From assembly GCA_027625915.1 (NCBI GenBank), contig JANTQA010000057.1, positions 6,200,001 through 6,264,000 of the forward strand: DNA of 64,000 nt, in the 5' to 3' direction. This stretch comes from Anaeramoeba flamelloides. Lineage: Eukaryota; Metamonada; Anaeramoebidae. Position numbers and translations under genes: made by a program. Position 1 is the first letter of the stretch. Each line of letters begins with the position of its first letter. Below, one piece after another: positions 1-11,458 of this stretch. Below the pieces are notes generated by a model that did not search any database, was not told where the DNA came from, and was given only the letters and a program-made list of their open reading frames with translations.

Positions 1-545
1 TATATTAGTAGATCAATATCATTTTAAATCTAATTTAAAAAACTTGATGAAATTTAGGAAAATCCGCGGTGCTAAGGGATATATATATACATGTATATAT
101 TTAATACTTATTTCTGTTTTGAAAATCAATTCAAAAATTTAAAAAAAAAAACAATAGAAGGGGAAATAAGAGTACAATTTAACACCTTACCAACAATTAC
201 AGTAATAATGATAACTAGGATTTGTTTTTCAAAAGAGAACAAAAAAATTTCAAATAATGAAAAAAAAAACAATTTTAAAGTATATTTATTAATTCTATTC
301 TTTTGGCAAGATTTAAATTTCGAGGAATCTTATTATTCCCCTTATTAATAAATAAAATTATACATAACCATAAATCTATCAATACATATATCTAAGGGCT
401 AACATTTTTTTTGAAAATATCTATTATGACATCATACGCCTTAAATAAAAAATATAAAATAAAAATATCAAAATAAAATAATAAAAAGAAATAATAAAAA
501 ATAAGCAATAAAAAAGAAAGGAAAAAAAAAAGGGAAGAACCCCCT
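1..545. other. intergenic, no gene seen
   Basis: AT-rich DNA downstream of the 3' end of the RTEL1-like gene. It holds A runs and a TA-rich stretch around 80-102. An open frame of about 85 codons on the + strand (91-348) is a Lys/Asn/Ile/Phe-rich translation of A/T runs with no recognisable domain, and I do not call it a gene. The RTEL1-like transcript probably ends somewhere in this segment, but I see no distinctive polyadenylation signal. Confidence 0.4.
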
Positions 546-3500
546 TTACCAATCATCAATATCCTTAAATAAATATTGAAAATTTGGAGGGACAAAATGA
601 CGAAATGGTTTGATTAAAAATCTATTTTTTTCCATTTGAAAAAAATATTTTTTAATAAAATTCTTCATTTTTAACCAGCCTTCTATTACCTTCTTTTTAT
701 TTTTTTGATGTTGGAATTTATTTATTTCCATTAAATTTTTACAAAATAAATTAAATATGTATTTATCAAGATTCTTTTTTGCGGTTATTATGAATTGTTG
801 TGATACTTTTTTTCTTTTTTGTTGGTTTTGTGTTTTCTTTTCCTTTACTCCATCAACTTCCTTTTTAATTTCAACATTTTTTTGTTTTCTTTTACGAGAT
901 AAATCCTCCATTGTCGAGGTTTTAAATGGTTTTAATTTTGAATTAACATTTATTTTATTTTGTAGTGTTTTATTTTCATCTGTTGTAGGATTAAATACCC
1001 GATCTTTAAGATTTTTTGTGTAAGCTAAATTTGTTAACATCCTTGCCTTTTTTTCTTGATAATATTTAATTTTGGGATTAACATTAGAACGATTGCTAGT
1101 TTTATTATTAACACCATCATCAAGGCTTTTTTTATTATTATCTGGTATAAAAGATTGAAGATGGTTCAATAATTTGGGCTGTTTAAATTGAACATTTGTT
1201 TTCTTATTTGATTGATTATTAGGATTATTGCTAATTATCTGTTGCTTGGTATGATTTCTAAATATCAATTGAGAAAATTGAGGGTGGTTATCATTTGTAT
1301 TAAAAATTTCACTGATATTTGTTAAATTATTGGGTTGTATTACTGGCTCTTTTTTTATTATCATTTGCTTATTATCATTTGGTTTCGATTTCAAATTAAT
1401 ATTCTTAAAAAAATGTGATAAATTACGTTTAAAATTATCAAAGGAATTATAAACTTTTAAAGAGGGCTTGAGCCAATTTGAGAGATTGTGTGTATTTTTT
1501 ACAAACCTTTCATCTAATAAAATTATTGCACCAAAATCATTTTTATGTCTTATTATCCTGCCTATTGCCTGATTACATGCCTTTAAAGCTTCCTGGCAAT
1601 ACCACTGGTTGCCATTTAATCGTGGGGTATTTGAAAATTGTGATTTTGATTTCTGATCAGTGATTCTTTTTGTATTTAAATATTCCTTTTTACTTTTAAT
1701 TTTTGGATCATTTTTAGCTGCAAACGGAATGCCTGTTAAAATTACAACCCTCCCATTGTCATCGCTAAAATCAACACCTTCGCTTACCTTTCCTCTTGAA
1801 ACAGCAAAAAATATTGCACCCTTATTTTTATTTAGTTTTTCAAATTTCATCAATTGTTCTTTCAGTTGAGAATTAGATTTAGGTTCAATAATTGGTGTTT
1901 TATATTGAGAAATTTTATTAATGTGTCCCGAATTATTCCAAAATGCAATACATGTATTCATTAAATTAAAGCTTGGGAAAAAGCATAATACCCCACCCCC
2001 TCCATATCTAGACCCATACAAATAATTGATATTGTTGCTGTTACTGTTGCTGTTATTTACACTATTAGATAGAATTTTGCAAATCTGGAAAATGGATTCT
2101 CCCATTGAAGATAAATAGTTTTGGTTTGTGCGGTTATTAAACGATGAATTCAATGAAATTTGATTTTCACCCCTTTTAACAATCCCAAAAAATACTTGTT
2201 CTTGGACGTTCACAACATGCTTGTTTGATAACTTTATTGGGAAGGGCATTTGAAATTCCAATTCAAACATGTTCATTGGTTGGAGTGTGCCACTAGTTAA
2301 AATGATTGATTGAGGAAACTCATTTCGAATATTTTTCATTGTAATGCTTGGGTTAAAACACCAAAAATCCAAACTAAATAATTTTTTATCATATAAATCT
2401 GAATTTGAATTAGAATTAGAATTGCCTTTAAAATTACTATATCTATTGTTGCTATTATAATTGCCATAATTATTTTTATTATTATAACCCCGAGAATTAT
2501 TTTGATAATTTCTTCGATTATTATAATTATTTCTATTATTATAATTTCTTTGGTTATTGTAATTGTTTCCTTTCCACCCACCTTTAAAGTTGGTATTATT
2601 AGAAAATTTCTTCTGCCAAGTTATATGGACTCTGTAATCCGATTTATAGATGGGCAATTGGCTATTATTAAATTCCTTTTTCACATTCAAATTGTTTTCA
2701 TTAAAAAATGTTGTGAAAAATTCAGACAATTTATTTAATCCTCGCCCATACTTTTCAAATTTTTTTGAATTTAATGAGTTTGATTCCTGATCATTAATTT
2801 CATCACGCGAAATATATCGGATTATTTTTTCAATCAATTCAATTTGTTTTGAAATTGTTTCCAAATCGATGGTCTTGTTGAGCATTTTAATCAAAAAGTC
2901 TCCTGTTTTTGTAATTTCAAAATTTCCTTGATAACTGTTTTGAATTGATTTTTTAAGATCCTTAAGATTTGATAATAGTCCCTTGACTTCGTTTGGATTT
3001 AAATCATTCCCATTCCCATTCTCATTCTCGTCTCGGTTGTTTTTATTTTGGCTTTTGCTATTATTACTGATACTTTGGCTCATTGAGAATCTGTTGTTTA
3101 GAAAGGGATTAAAGCTAAAATCATTTGTGTGCTTATTTTTCCAATCTAAATCAAAATGGTTCTCGTTATTATTGCCATCGTTTAAGCCCAACTTTTTTAA
3201 ACAAGTCTTTAATTCATTTTTACAGAGCTTGAAATGGTGGTGTGTGAGAGACAGCGATGAAGACTCGCAAAAGATTTGATCTAAATTATGTGACTCATCA
3301 AAGATTAAAACGGAATTACTTAAATCCAGTTGAAGAGCTTTCCGAATTTGCTTTGAAGTGACATAATTGAAAGGACTTAAAATTAAATCTGCATCTGTTT
3401 GCCTTCTTCTTGAAAAGTAAAACGGACACACATTATTCTTTATTCCATATTTCAATAAATCCTCAATGTCCATTACCTTTTTATTATTCAAGATCCTTTC

Positions 3501-4124
3501 ATAAAATGTATTATTTTCTTTTTCTTGAATCTTTACGGGCCCCTGTTCAAACCGATGGTGCAGTTTGTCTTTTTCCTTTCCCATTTTCTTTTCCTTGTTG
3601 AGATTTTCAGTTTCAAAAAGCTCATAATATTTACATCGCCTTCTTCTTCGAAGGCCATAACACACGGCATCCATAATATACCGCGAACTGCTTCTTTTAG
3701 CAATCGGGTTGATGCACAAGTGCTCTCTGGAAGCCAAAATGGTTGTTAAAACCTCTTTTGAATATCCCGTTTTTCGTAATTCAGAAACGACCTGTGATAG
3801 TTGCGAATGCGTCCTTGAGGTGTAAATGATTCGTGGCGGCGATCGAATTTTGTCAGCAATTTTGCCAACTGAGACATGCATTTGCTTCATGTTCTGACTG
3901 CCTTGGGATTTCAAATACTCACAAACTCGCCTTCTCCAGCTTAGCACACCACACAAAAGCGATAGCGTTTTACCAGTGCCAGTCGGAGACTCAAGTAATG
4001 CATTTGTTCCTTTTTGTAATGTTTCGATCAATTTCTTGATGAATGTTTGTTGGGATTCATATGCTTTATAAGGAAACAAAACAGGCACACCATTAAAGTT
4101 GTATTCTTCTTGGTTGTTACTCAT
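546..4124 (-). CDS. RTEL1: RTEL1-like iron-sulfur DNA helicase
   Basis: A 1192-residue superfamily 2 DNA helicase of the XPD/FANCJ/RTEL1 group. RTEL1 unwinds D-loops, telomeric T-loops and G-quadruplexes in the nucleus. Seen in the sequence: an N-terminal NGVPVLFPYKAYESQQ motif typical of RTEL1; Walker A ESPTGTGKT at residues 45-53; motif Ia SRTHSQL near 103; four cysteines spaced like the Fe-S cluster ligands (about C137, C155, C164, C233); Walker B DESH at 276-279 instead of the usual DEAH; motif V SEGVDFSD and motif VI QAIGRIIRH in the second helicase half. The last ~100 residues end in an F-x2-FVPP-x4-LF pattern resembling the harmonin-N-like domain of RTEL1. An Asn/Tyr/Arg-rich insert (about residues 508-577) interrupts the helicase core. 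I chose the Met at 4124 because it sits just before the conserved N-terminus; the frame stays open to 4268, but that extension is low-complexity. No intron is needed. Confidence 0.9.
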   Translation of the reverse strand: MSNNQEEYNFNGVPVLFPYKAYESQQTFIKKLIETLQKGTNALLESPTGTGKTLSLLCGVLSWRRRVCEYLKSQGSQNMKQMHVSVGKIADKIRSPPRIIYTSRTHSQLSQVVSELRKTGYSKEVLTTILASREHLCINPIAKRSSSRYIMDAVCYGLRRRRRCKYYELFETENLNKEKKMGKEKDKLHHRFEQGPVKIQEKENNTFYERILNNKKVMDIEDLLKYGIKNNVCPFYFSRRRQTDADLILSPFNYVTSKQIRKALQLDLSNSVLIFDESHNLDQIFCESSSLSLTHHHFKLCKNELKTCLKKLGLNDGNNNENHFDLDWKNKHTNDFSFNPFLNNRFSMSQSISNNSKSQNKNNRDENENGNGNDLNPNEVKGLLSNLKDLKKSIQNSYQGNFEITKTGDFLIKMLNKTIDLETISKQIELIEKIIRYISRDEINDQESNSLNSKKFEKYGRGLNKLSEFFTTFFNENNLNVKKEFNNSQLPIYKSDYRVHITWQKKFSNNTNFKGGWKGNNYNNQRNYNNRNNYNNRRNYQNNSRGYNNKNNYGNYNSNNRYSNFKGNSNSNSNSDLYDKKLFSLDFWCFNPSITMKNIRNEFPQSIILTSGTLQPMNMFELEFQMPFPIKLSNKHVVNVQEQVFFGIVKRGENQISLNSSFNNRTNQNYLSSMGESIFQICKILSNSVNNSNSNSNNINYLYGSRYGGGGVLCFFPSFNLMNTCIAFWNNSGHINKISQYKTPIIEPKSNSQLKEQLMKFEKLNKNKGAIFFAVSRGKVSEGVDFSDDNGRVVILTGIPFAAKNDPKIKSKKEYLNTKRITDQKSKSQFSNTPRLNGNQWYCQEALKACNQAIGRIIRHKNDFGAIILLDERFVKNTHNLSNWLKPSLKVYNSFDNFKRNLSHFFKNINLKSKPNDNKQMIIKKEPVIQPNNLTNISEIFNTNDNHPQFSQLIFRNHTKQQIISNNPNNQSNKKTNVQFKQPKLLNHLQSFIPDNNKKSLDDGVNNKTSNRSNVNPKIKYYQEKKARMLTNLAYTKNLKDRVFNPTTDENKTLQNKINVNSKLKPFKTSTMEDLSRKRKQKNVEIKKEVDGVKEKKTQNQQKRKKVSQQFIITAKKNLDKYIFNLFCKNLMEINKFQHQKNKKKVIEGWLKMKNFIKKYFFQMEKNRFLIKPFRHFVPPNFQYLFKDIDDW

Positions 4125-5394
4125 TTGTTTTTGTTTTTTTTTTTTTTGTTTAGTTTTGTGAAAAAAACATTGAAAAGAATTAACAAAGAGTTTGGATTTG
4201 GAAAAAAAATAAATTATTTTTGATTTCCGTGTTTTTTTAAATACATTTTGTTTGAAAGATAAGATCATGTTTTGATCAATTAAACAATGTGTTATTTTGT
4301 GATCATAAGTTTTGTGTATTTTAATTGGTTGTGTGTTAATATTATCTAAATTCCTTCGACTAATTACTTTTACCAGGCCGAATTTCTAAAAAGGATGTCG
4401 ATACATTTTGTGAGGTTTTTTGTTCTGGGTAGATTCAAATGAGATACTTTCAAAATATAAGGTTGTAAAATCCTTTTTTTTTTTTAGTTTTTTTCAGGCA
4501 ACTTTTCAGTCAATTAAATTTTGGAAGAGAATGGACAAACTTTTATCAAGGTTTGGCTTAAATAAAACTATATTGTTACAGTAGCTAGATAATATGTTTT
4601 TTTTAAATTTCAAAAGTCTTTCAGAGTATTATTTATCAAATTATTCAAAAAAAGACAATTAGAGATTGAAAATATTATTGTTTCTTTGAAAAAAAAAAAA
4701 ACATAATGTTGTTCTGTATTCTCTGAATTTTGAGTCACAATCAAAAAATAATAAAGTTAAATTCCCCACTTTGTTTCTTGAAATTTAACTGTACCTCCAA
4801 AATATCTCTTTGAGATCACGAATTTATCGTAAAAAATTGATAAAGGTTTATTTAAAGACAAAGAGAATGATCAATGATGTTCTTAAATTTCCTTGATTAT
4901 TAAGGATAAATTCCCAGTTTTGAGAATTAGAAAAAAAAATTTATTTGGAAAAATGAAAATTTTAGAAAAAAACTTGTTAAAATTAAGAAATCACTTTTTA
5001 CGCCTAGGAAGAACTAATAGGGAAAATTAGCAAAAAAAAAAAAAAAAAAGATATAATACAATGTTTATAAACTTCTTAATTCTTATCCATTTCTTGATAT
5101 TAGGCAAAAGAAAATGAATTTTATTCCAATAAAATTAAAAGAACAAAAATTAAATGATTTAATCTTTTAAATGTATCAAAAAAAAAAAAAAAATAGAATT
5201 TAAAAAAAAGGGTCGAATAAGAAGAGAAAATTATAAAAAAAAGAAAAAAAGATTATAAAAAAATGAATGAAGTTAAAAAAAAAAATATTTCATATTTATC
5301 TTGATAATATAAATGATTTTTTTTTATTTATTTTTTCTGAATGAAATGATTTCGACAAAAAAAGAATATTCTTTCAATGTACAGTTACGAATTA
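4125..5394. other. intergenic spacer 5' of the RTEL1-like gene
   Basis: AT-rich sequence containing the presumed promoter and 5' leader of the RTEL1-like gene. The leader just upstream of the chosen start is a T/G run on the + strand (4131-4150). Several A runs of 10-13 bases are present (for example 5035-5049). I see no RNA gene, repeat family or convincing coding exon. Confidence 0.4.
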
Positions 5395-5802
5395 GTTTAA
5401 TTCTAAAGTGATGCTTTTATCTATATCGGGGTTCTGGGACGAAATAGAAACACTGATATCAATTTTGTCTTGGATGTCAAAAGAACGTTCCAAAAGGAAT
5501 ACAACCCCACAAAGGTAGTTGAGCAAAACAGAATATTTAGAATCTTTTTCATACCACAAGAAGGCGAATTCACATTTTTCTTCGATTTTCCATTGTGTTA
5601 AGAAATGCAATACACAATATGATATCTTCAAAATTGTTATTTCCATTTTTTTCTGGATCCACACCTGCAGAAAGCAATTCTATACTTGTATGGGATTTAA
5701 TCTCAAAGGTATACTCAAAGTTTTTAAAACATTTTTTTGTTGGTTTTACGGTTATTGTATTCGTTGATAAATTTATTGTAGCAGGGGAAAAATTCCTTAT
5801 CT
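5395..5802 (-). CDS. possible 3' exon(s) of an unrecognised gene
   Basis: On the minus strand a stretch beginning after a polypyrimidine-AG (intron side TTTTTAG, exon from about 5802) reads as a plausible beta-rich protein, with pieces such as TINLSTNTITVKP and YTFEIKSHTSIELL. After about 80 codons this frame meets a stop, and the +1 frame continues for about 70 codons to a TAA at 5395 with DIQDKIDISVSISSQ near the end. The switch lies near an A5 run around 5578. The base composition is less extreme than its surroundings, which is the main argument for coding. A further start, MVQKTGFFWFQDP at about 7898, and an exon-like piece at 7420-7605 could belong to the same gene. I do not recognise the product. 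It could be a pseudogene, a gene with a homopolymer sequence error, or chance open frames. Confidence 0.25.
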
Positions 5803-7206
5803 AAAAATTCAAAAATCTCGAGAAAAAAAAAAATGGAAAAAAAATAAAATAAAACAAATTTTACAATGGTATTCTGAAAAAAGTGCAAAATATAAAAATC
5901 TAAAAAATTACTTTTCCACCAATAACTTTAAATAAAAATATGAATATTTCACCTGATCATGTTATACATATTTAATAATTAATTAAAGGGTGTAAATAAT
6001 AAATTTAAAAGGTATCAACTACAAATTCATTCGGAAAACGAAATAATATTTTTATTTTATAATTCTGTTATATTATAGAAAGTCAACCAGAAAAAAATTG
6101 AAAAAAATACAAATTAAATGATTGGTCTTCCATTGAAACACGGTAAAAAATAATAAATGCTATTGGTTATATCATTTTAATTTCTTATGTCTCTTATACT
6201 CAGTACCAAAAAAAATATGATCAGATAATAAAAAACACAGTTGAAAGTTTAGATAATGGGATCATTTCAGTTTTTCTGAAGAAGAAAACAATTGAATTGG
6301 TTAAATCGTTTACAATAGAAATATCCATTGTTCAGGTTAATCCATTTTTTTATTACTGTTGGGATATAAAAATTGTATTTGTTTACATGGAATATTCAAT
6401 GCAAAGTTTTTTTTTTTTTTTTTTTTTTTGGGTATCTTACTTCAGGGAAAACAAAAAAAATTGTTTGATTTATTAGATGGAAAAATATTAATATAATTTT
6501 AAAAAGATTCTATTTTTACCGTTAAAATTTTCAAACACCTTTAATTTTTTGGCTAAATAATTATATTTATATTATATAATTAAATTTGATTTTTTTTCAA
6601 ATAATGTTTTCCTCGATGTATTTGAGATAGCCTAATTCAAAACTTACTTTTCAAAAAAAAAAAAAAATTGTATTACAAATGATATTATTTTTACCCTATT
6701 TATTCTCGTAAATAATACCAATTTTCAAATTCAAGATTTTTTTTTCATTTTTTGTAAATTATAAAATAGTTTTTGTAAACTATTTGAAGAAAAAAAATAT
6801 TTCTAATTTTATTTCAATTCCATTAATAAAATATTGTTAAATTCTATCTAATTTGGATTTATTTAATTGTATGTGCATATATTAGTTTTATTGAGATTTA
6901 AAACAAAATATTAATAATTCAAGATCCGAACAAAATATAATTTTTTTTTGTAAAAAAATAAATACTTTTCAATATTAAACAAAAAAGATTTCATACTGTT
7001 TTCAAGAATTAACTAAATAACTAATAAAAATAAATATTTACTTTTTTTTACTTTCATATTTCAAAGTATATTGATTTTGGATTTCAAAAAATAGACTCAT
7101 GAATTAATAGATTGTTTTGATGAATTTGAATCATATGTTTCACGGAAAAAAAATACAAATAAAAAAAAAAAAAGGGTCTAAAAAAGTATTTCATTTAATT
7201 TTCAAA

Positions 7207-7265
7207 AAATATCAGCAGTTATTGATTTTTTTTTTTCAAAATATCAGCAGTTATTGATTTTTTTA
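7207..7265. repeat. 30-bp direct repeat, two copies
   Basis: A unit containing ATATCAGCAGTTATTGA followed by a T run occurs twice back to back. It is only a local duplication; no coding or structural role is apparent. Confidence 0.7.
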
Positions 7266-9346
7266 AAAAAAAAAAATATCGAATATATTTATTTGTGAAG
7301 CTGAAAGCTTCAAAAAAAAATATATTCAGATCCTTTTTTTAAAAAAAAAAAGCAATAGAAATTGTTGTTTTTCGAGGGAAAAAACTATTAAAAAACACTA
7401 AACCCAAAACAAAAAACTTTTTTCCCTCTTCTGATATTTTCAGGTTTGAATTGGATTTTTGAAGATCGTATCTATTCACTTCACTAGAAAATTTATCATT
7501 TTCAGGTACATCTGTACCTTCATCTAGTGTTTGTTTTAAGACTTGTTCCAAACTTTCATCTGTATTGAAACTTCATCTTCAAAACAGTTGGCGTCTGGTA
7601 GGCTATTAAAAGAGTGAACTTGTTTCATATCAACATCCAAAGTAATAAAAATTCAAATACAATAATAAAAAATGATCTAATATTTTTTGTACAAATTCTG
7701 TCATTTCAATTATTTAAAAAAAAAGTAAAAATGAAACTGAGTTTTTCCAACTCCTATTATATGATTACCTACTTTCATCGTCATTATTTTCTTCAACAAA
7801 AGCTAAAATTTTTAATTCGAAAACTTAATATTTTTTTTAATTTCAAAAAGTTGATTGATAGGATCTTGAAACCAAAAGAAACCCGTTTTTTGTACCATTT
7901 TTTTTTTAGATAAAGTGATCTGATATTTTTAGTAACTTGAAATTTTCACTTTTCTAATTTGACTTTTCTTTCTCAAAAAAAACTCCAAAATCCCAATTTA
8001 AATCATTTCATTCTATATTTTTATTTTAATAAATTTTGAAAAATATTTCATTAGTTTTAGCTTATTTTTTTCTATCCAGAAAAGAAAAGCTTATCCAAAT
8101 ACAACAAAATTTGGTAAACAATATCGAATATGTTTAGTGGTGTAGATCTGAAAAATATAGCATCATTTTTTATATTTTTTTTAATATTTTTGCAAGAGAA
8201 AAATAACACATATATTTTTTTGAGAGGCAGTTTATCGCTTCGAAAAAAATGTATGCTGATATTTTGAAAAAAAAAATATCAATAACTATTGTTATTTTTT
8301 GATAGAAATTAGAAAAAAGAAAAAGAAATTTAAAAAAAAACTTTTCATTTCTTTTTTTTATTTTTTAGTGTTGTGATCGTTCTCCAAAATTTTTACCCAA
8401 AAAAGTATAATTATTTCAAGTTTTAAAAATGACCTGGTTGTTTCTACATGTCAAAATAAAGGGTTTAAAAATGCTATCAATTTTTTATTTATTATTCGAT
8501 CTGATATTTTGGGATAGAAGAATTTTCAAGTTTTTTCATTCCTAATTTAGTTCCTCAAAATTGTTCCAATTAACCATTTCTAAATGATCGTTGCTATATT
8601 TTCATTTCAAATTTATCTCTTAAAATTTTTGATAAATGTTGCTATTTTTTTTCTTCCTCAAAAAACAATGCTTGTTCCAATGTAAGACACTTTAGGAATA
8701 ATTATCGCATATATTCAGTGATGTTGATCTGAAAAATATAGCAACATTTTTCATATTTTTTCCCAAAAATTTACTTGAAGAAAATAACAATTATAATCAT
8801 AATAGAAGCTTTTTTGTGATAATTGATATAAACTTGAAGATAAAAAGTTGAATAAGTATCCTACATATAAATTTTATTATAAATAACAAAAAATCAAAAA
8901 TTTAATAATACAGAAAAATCGATCTCAAAATTTATTATTTTTTGAAAATAACGAGTGGATCGATAATTTTTGCCCTTATATGAAAGATTTGTTTCTTAAA
9001 CTTAATAGTTAATAGTTCTTTAAATATGTATTTATAATTTATATTAGTTATTAGAAAATTAGGTTTTTTCTCTTTTATTATTTTATTATGATTTTGTAAG
9101 AATTTACTTTTTAAAAGTTTGCTATTTTTTTCAGATCAGTTTTTTTTTGTTTTTTGAATTTTTAGGTATTCAAGTTTGTCAAAGTCTTTAAACCACTCTA
9201 GTCTACGCATTGCTATTAGCCGGACATCTGTGTAAAAATCTATCTCCCTATTGATAAATTAAATTAATTTGTAAATTACAATTAAACACTTGGCACTATT
9301 TTGAATAAAATTGCTTTCAAAACAAATTCCAAAATTAATATATTAA

Positions 9347-9515
9347 GGAACTAGTCTCTATAATATTTTTTTTTGACCAAATTTCTAAATAAGGATTCCT
9401 TTTCTAGAAATAAGTTTAATATTGAAAATAAACAGGGTCTTTCAAATCTAAGTAGATTGTAAATAATTTTCTCAATCTCTATTAAATTTAGGTAAAAAAG
9501 TTTTCCAAAATTAAG
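9347..9515 (+). mobile_element. MITE-like element, CTAGTCTCTA family, copy 1
   Basis: Begins TTAA-GGAACTAGTCTCTA and continues through a T run, TTTCTAAATAAGGATTCC and TCTAGAAAT to a stretch shared with the copy at 14354-14527 (opposite orientation) and more loosely with the copy at 33217-33388. The right inverted end is not clearly preserved here. It has no coding capacity. This is most simply a short non-autonomous DNA transposon; the flanking TTAA hints at a TTAA- or TAA-targeting family, but the target duplication is not clean. Confidence 0.6.
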
Positions 9516-9568
9516 AAATTAAAGAAAAAAAAAAACAGAAAAGCTTAAAAAAATGTTTTATTTTTAAA

Positions 9569-10874
9569 TTATTTTTTAAGTGAAGTGTCCCCATAAACAC
9601 GGAATCTGTAAAGGCATGTATAAGGAAATTGATTCCCATCTTCGCCCCAGTTTGATAAAATGTTTAGTTGCACTGTATCAGTTTTAACATTTGTATTGAT
9701 TCCCCATGTTTGAGAATATTGATATTTTTTTTGTAATTGGGGATCATTTGGGCGCTTTGTATATTCTTGGTTCTCTAGTATTGTTTCAAATTTGTCACCA
9801 ATGAGTGCCTTTATTTCGAATCTGCGTGGGGCGCTTTCAAAGTTTCTTGTTCTGTGTTCAGGTATATGGTCGATACCAATTTTATTAACATAGATTGGCT
9901 GTTTTAATTTGACTGTGAGCTTGCCTTGGTTTCCTTCCATAGGCCAACAATTGGATGGGGAGATGCCTTTCGTTAAAACGATGGATGGGGTATGGATCTT
10001 GTATTCAGCTTGGTGGTAAAATTTTTGCAGCCAAGAAACCTGTTGATCGTTCCCATCGCTGTCCTTTGCGTTCTGATAATTATACACGTGCTGGGCTGTT
10101 GGCGAAGTATCTTCTTTGACAATGCTTGCTCCAAAGTCCAACAGTGCCCAATCGATCTCGTCTGTTGCATATGACACGACATAATTTGAGACGTGTTCTC
10201 TGATCTTCATTTTCTTTGATTCCAAATCTTTCTTTGCATCGAGTCCCAAGCCGTTTGTTTTCTTATTGATCTTGTCAAGTATTATCCCATCCAAATGCTC
10301 TTTAATATACTCTTTGATGTCACTGTCAGCGTTTTCAATGATATACGAGTATTCGTGCTTGATAAGCCTTTCAATTTGCTTTTCAATTTGCTCTCGGGTG
10401 TCTTCGCCAATGACGTTCTCAATAATGTGGTCGCTTTGGTATTTTTCTAATTCACGAAGAATTTTGGCAGTCGTGGCTGTGACTATTCTTTGCTTAAGTG
10501 CCTCAAGAATTTCAGACTCTTTCAACTCAAGTGTTTCATATTCAATTTCTTCTTCCGTTTCCTCTTCACTTTCTTCCTCCTTTTGGGTTTCTTCTTGATC
10601 AGGTGTGGCGTCTGCATCATCAGTTTTTTTCTCTTCAAAATCAAATTCTTCGTTAATCATCTTGTTGATCTCATTTTCTAATAAGGCAAATTGGTAGTCA
10701 ATTTTGTCTTTTAAATCGCTGTGTTCCCAATCAAAATTTTTTAAAAGGTTGTTCACTGTTTATTGTTTGTTTAAAAAAAAAAAAATAGGAGAAATTGAAG
10801 AAAAAATGTAATTAACGATTTGAAATATTGTTTGTCAAAAAGGTTTGTGGTGAATTTGTTTTTAGCTGTTTTGT

Positions 10875-10905
<31 letters not shown>

Positions 10906-11458
10906 CATTTTGTTTTTTGTTTTTTGTTTTCTGTTTTTTGTTTTTTGTTTTTTGTTTGTTTTGTTTTTCAAAAATAATAAAAAAGCTGAAAAGAAATTCG
11001 ATCTTACTCAAATCTTTTGACAAGTCAGTCAAAATAGCTGACTTTTCAAGAAGGATTTCTTTGTTTTCAATTGCAATAACAGATAAACCAGCAATTACAA
11101 AAACAATTAATATCGATTTTCTGAGTGTAGGAACGCCTTCGGGTGTTTTGAAGAAGCTCCATTGGATCAACCTTCTGAAATTTCCAAGCAAATAGAGATC
11201 CAAGAAAATTATCAATTGAACGATTAAGCCAGCTACGAAAAACACAAAATAAAACAGAAAAGAGATGATGACGATCAAAAATCGTAATTCGCGAAAAATC
11301 GTGTAAAATGTATTTTGTGTTAATTCCCAGATTTTGTTTGGCACATGATCATATACTTTTTCAAATTCTTTTTTTTCTTTTTCTCGGAGGTATTTTAATC
11401 TGTTTGGCCCAAAGTTTCGTTTCTTAAACTGTTGCTCAGGTGTTGGTGGATATTGCAT
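9569..11458 (-). CDS. SUN-domain inner nuclear membrane protein (2 exons)
   Basis: Two exons join to a 545-residue SUN (Sad1/UNC-84) protein. Exon 1 is 11458-11008, the intron is 11007-10756 (GTAAGA...ACAG, 252 nt, phase 1), exon 2 is 10755-9569; the splice rebuilds an ATG codon and leaves the frame intact. Exon 1 has a cytosol/nucleoplasm-like basic N-terminus and two hydrophobic segments (about residues 55-95 and 110-130). Exon 2 starts with a charged Glu-rich coiled-coil-like stalk, then a C-terminal SUN domain with features such as ASIVKEDTSPTAQ, NCWPMEGNQGKLTVKL, HRTRNFESAPRRFEI and a final FRVYGD. SUN proteins sit in the inner nuclear membrane and pair with KASH proteins to form LINC bridges. 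The intron is a run of AAAAAC-type units. The family call is firm; whether it is a canonical SUN1/2 type or a mid-SUN type is not, although a C-terminal SUN domain favours the canonical type. Confidence 0.85.

Larger units (their letters stand above)
5803..9568. other. AT-rich intergenic region with local duplications
   Basis: No secure gene. It contains a 30-bp direct repeat with a shared CAGCAGTTATTGA core (two copies, 7207-7265). Two diverged segments of about 300 bp (roughly 7910-8190 and 8490-8770) share a GATCTGAAAAATATAGCA motif and look like an old tandem duplication. A long T run lies at 6404-6429. A copy of the CTAGTCTCTA repeat starts at 9347. A + strand stretch at 6202-6335 flanked by CAG and GTTAAT could be an exon (YQKKYDQIIKNTVESLDN...), but 45 open codons are not enough to claim it here. 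Confidence 0.35.

Noticed and set aside
6202-6497. Two + strand exon-like pieces with a vague HORMA/REV7-like pattern
   Set aside because: The similarity is too weak, the upstream exons cannot be found, and the opposite strand is also open here.
10820-11020. 66-98-codon open frames on the + strand across the SUN gene intron
   Set aside because: They are Phe/Leu/Val translations of the TTTTTG repeat opposite the spliced intron; the - strand SUN gene explains the region.
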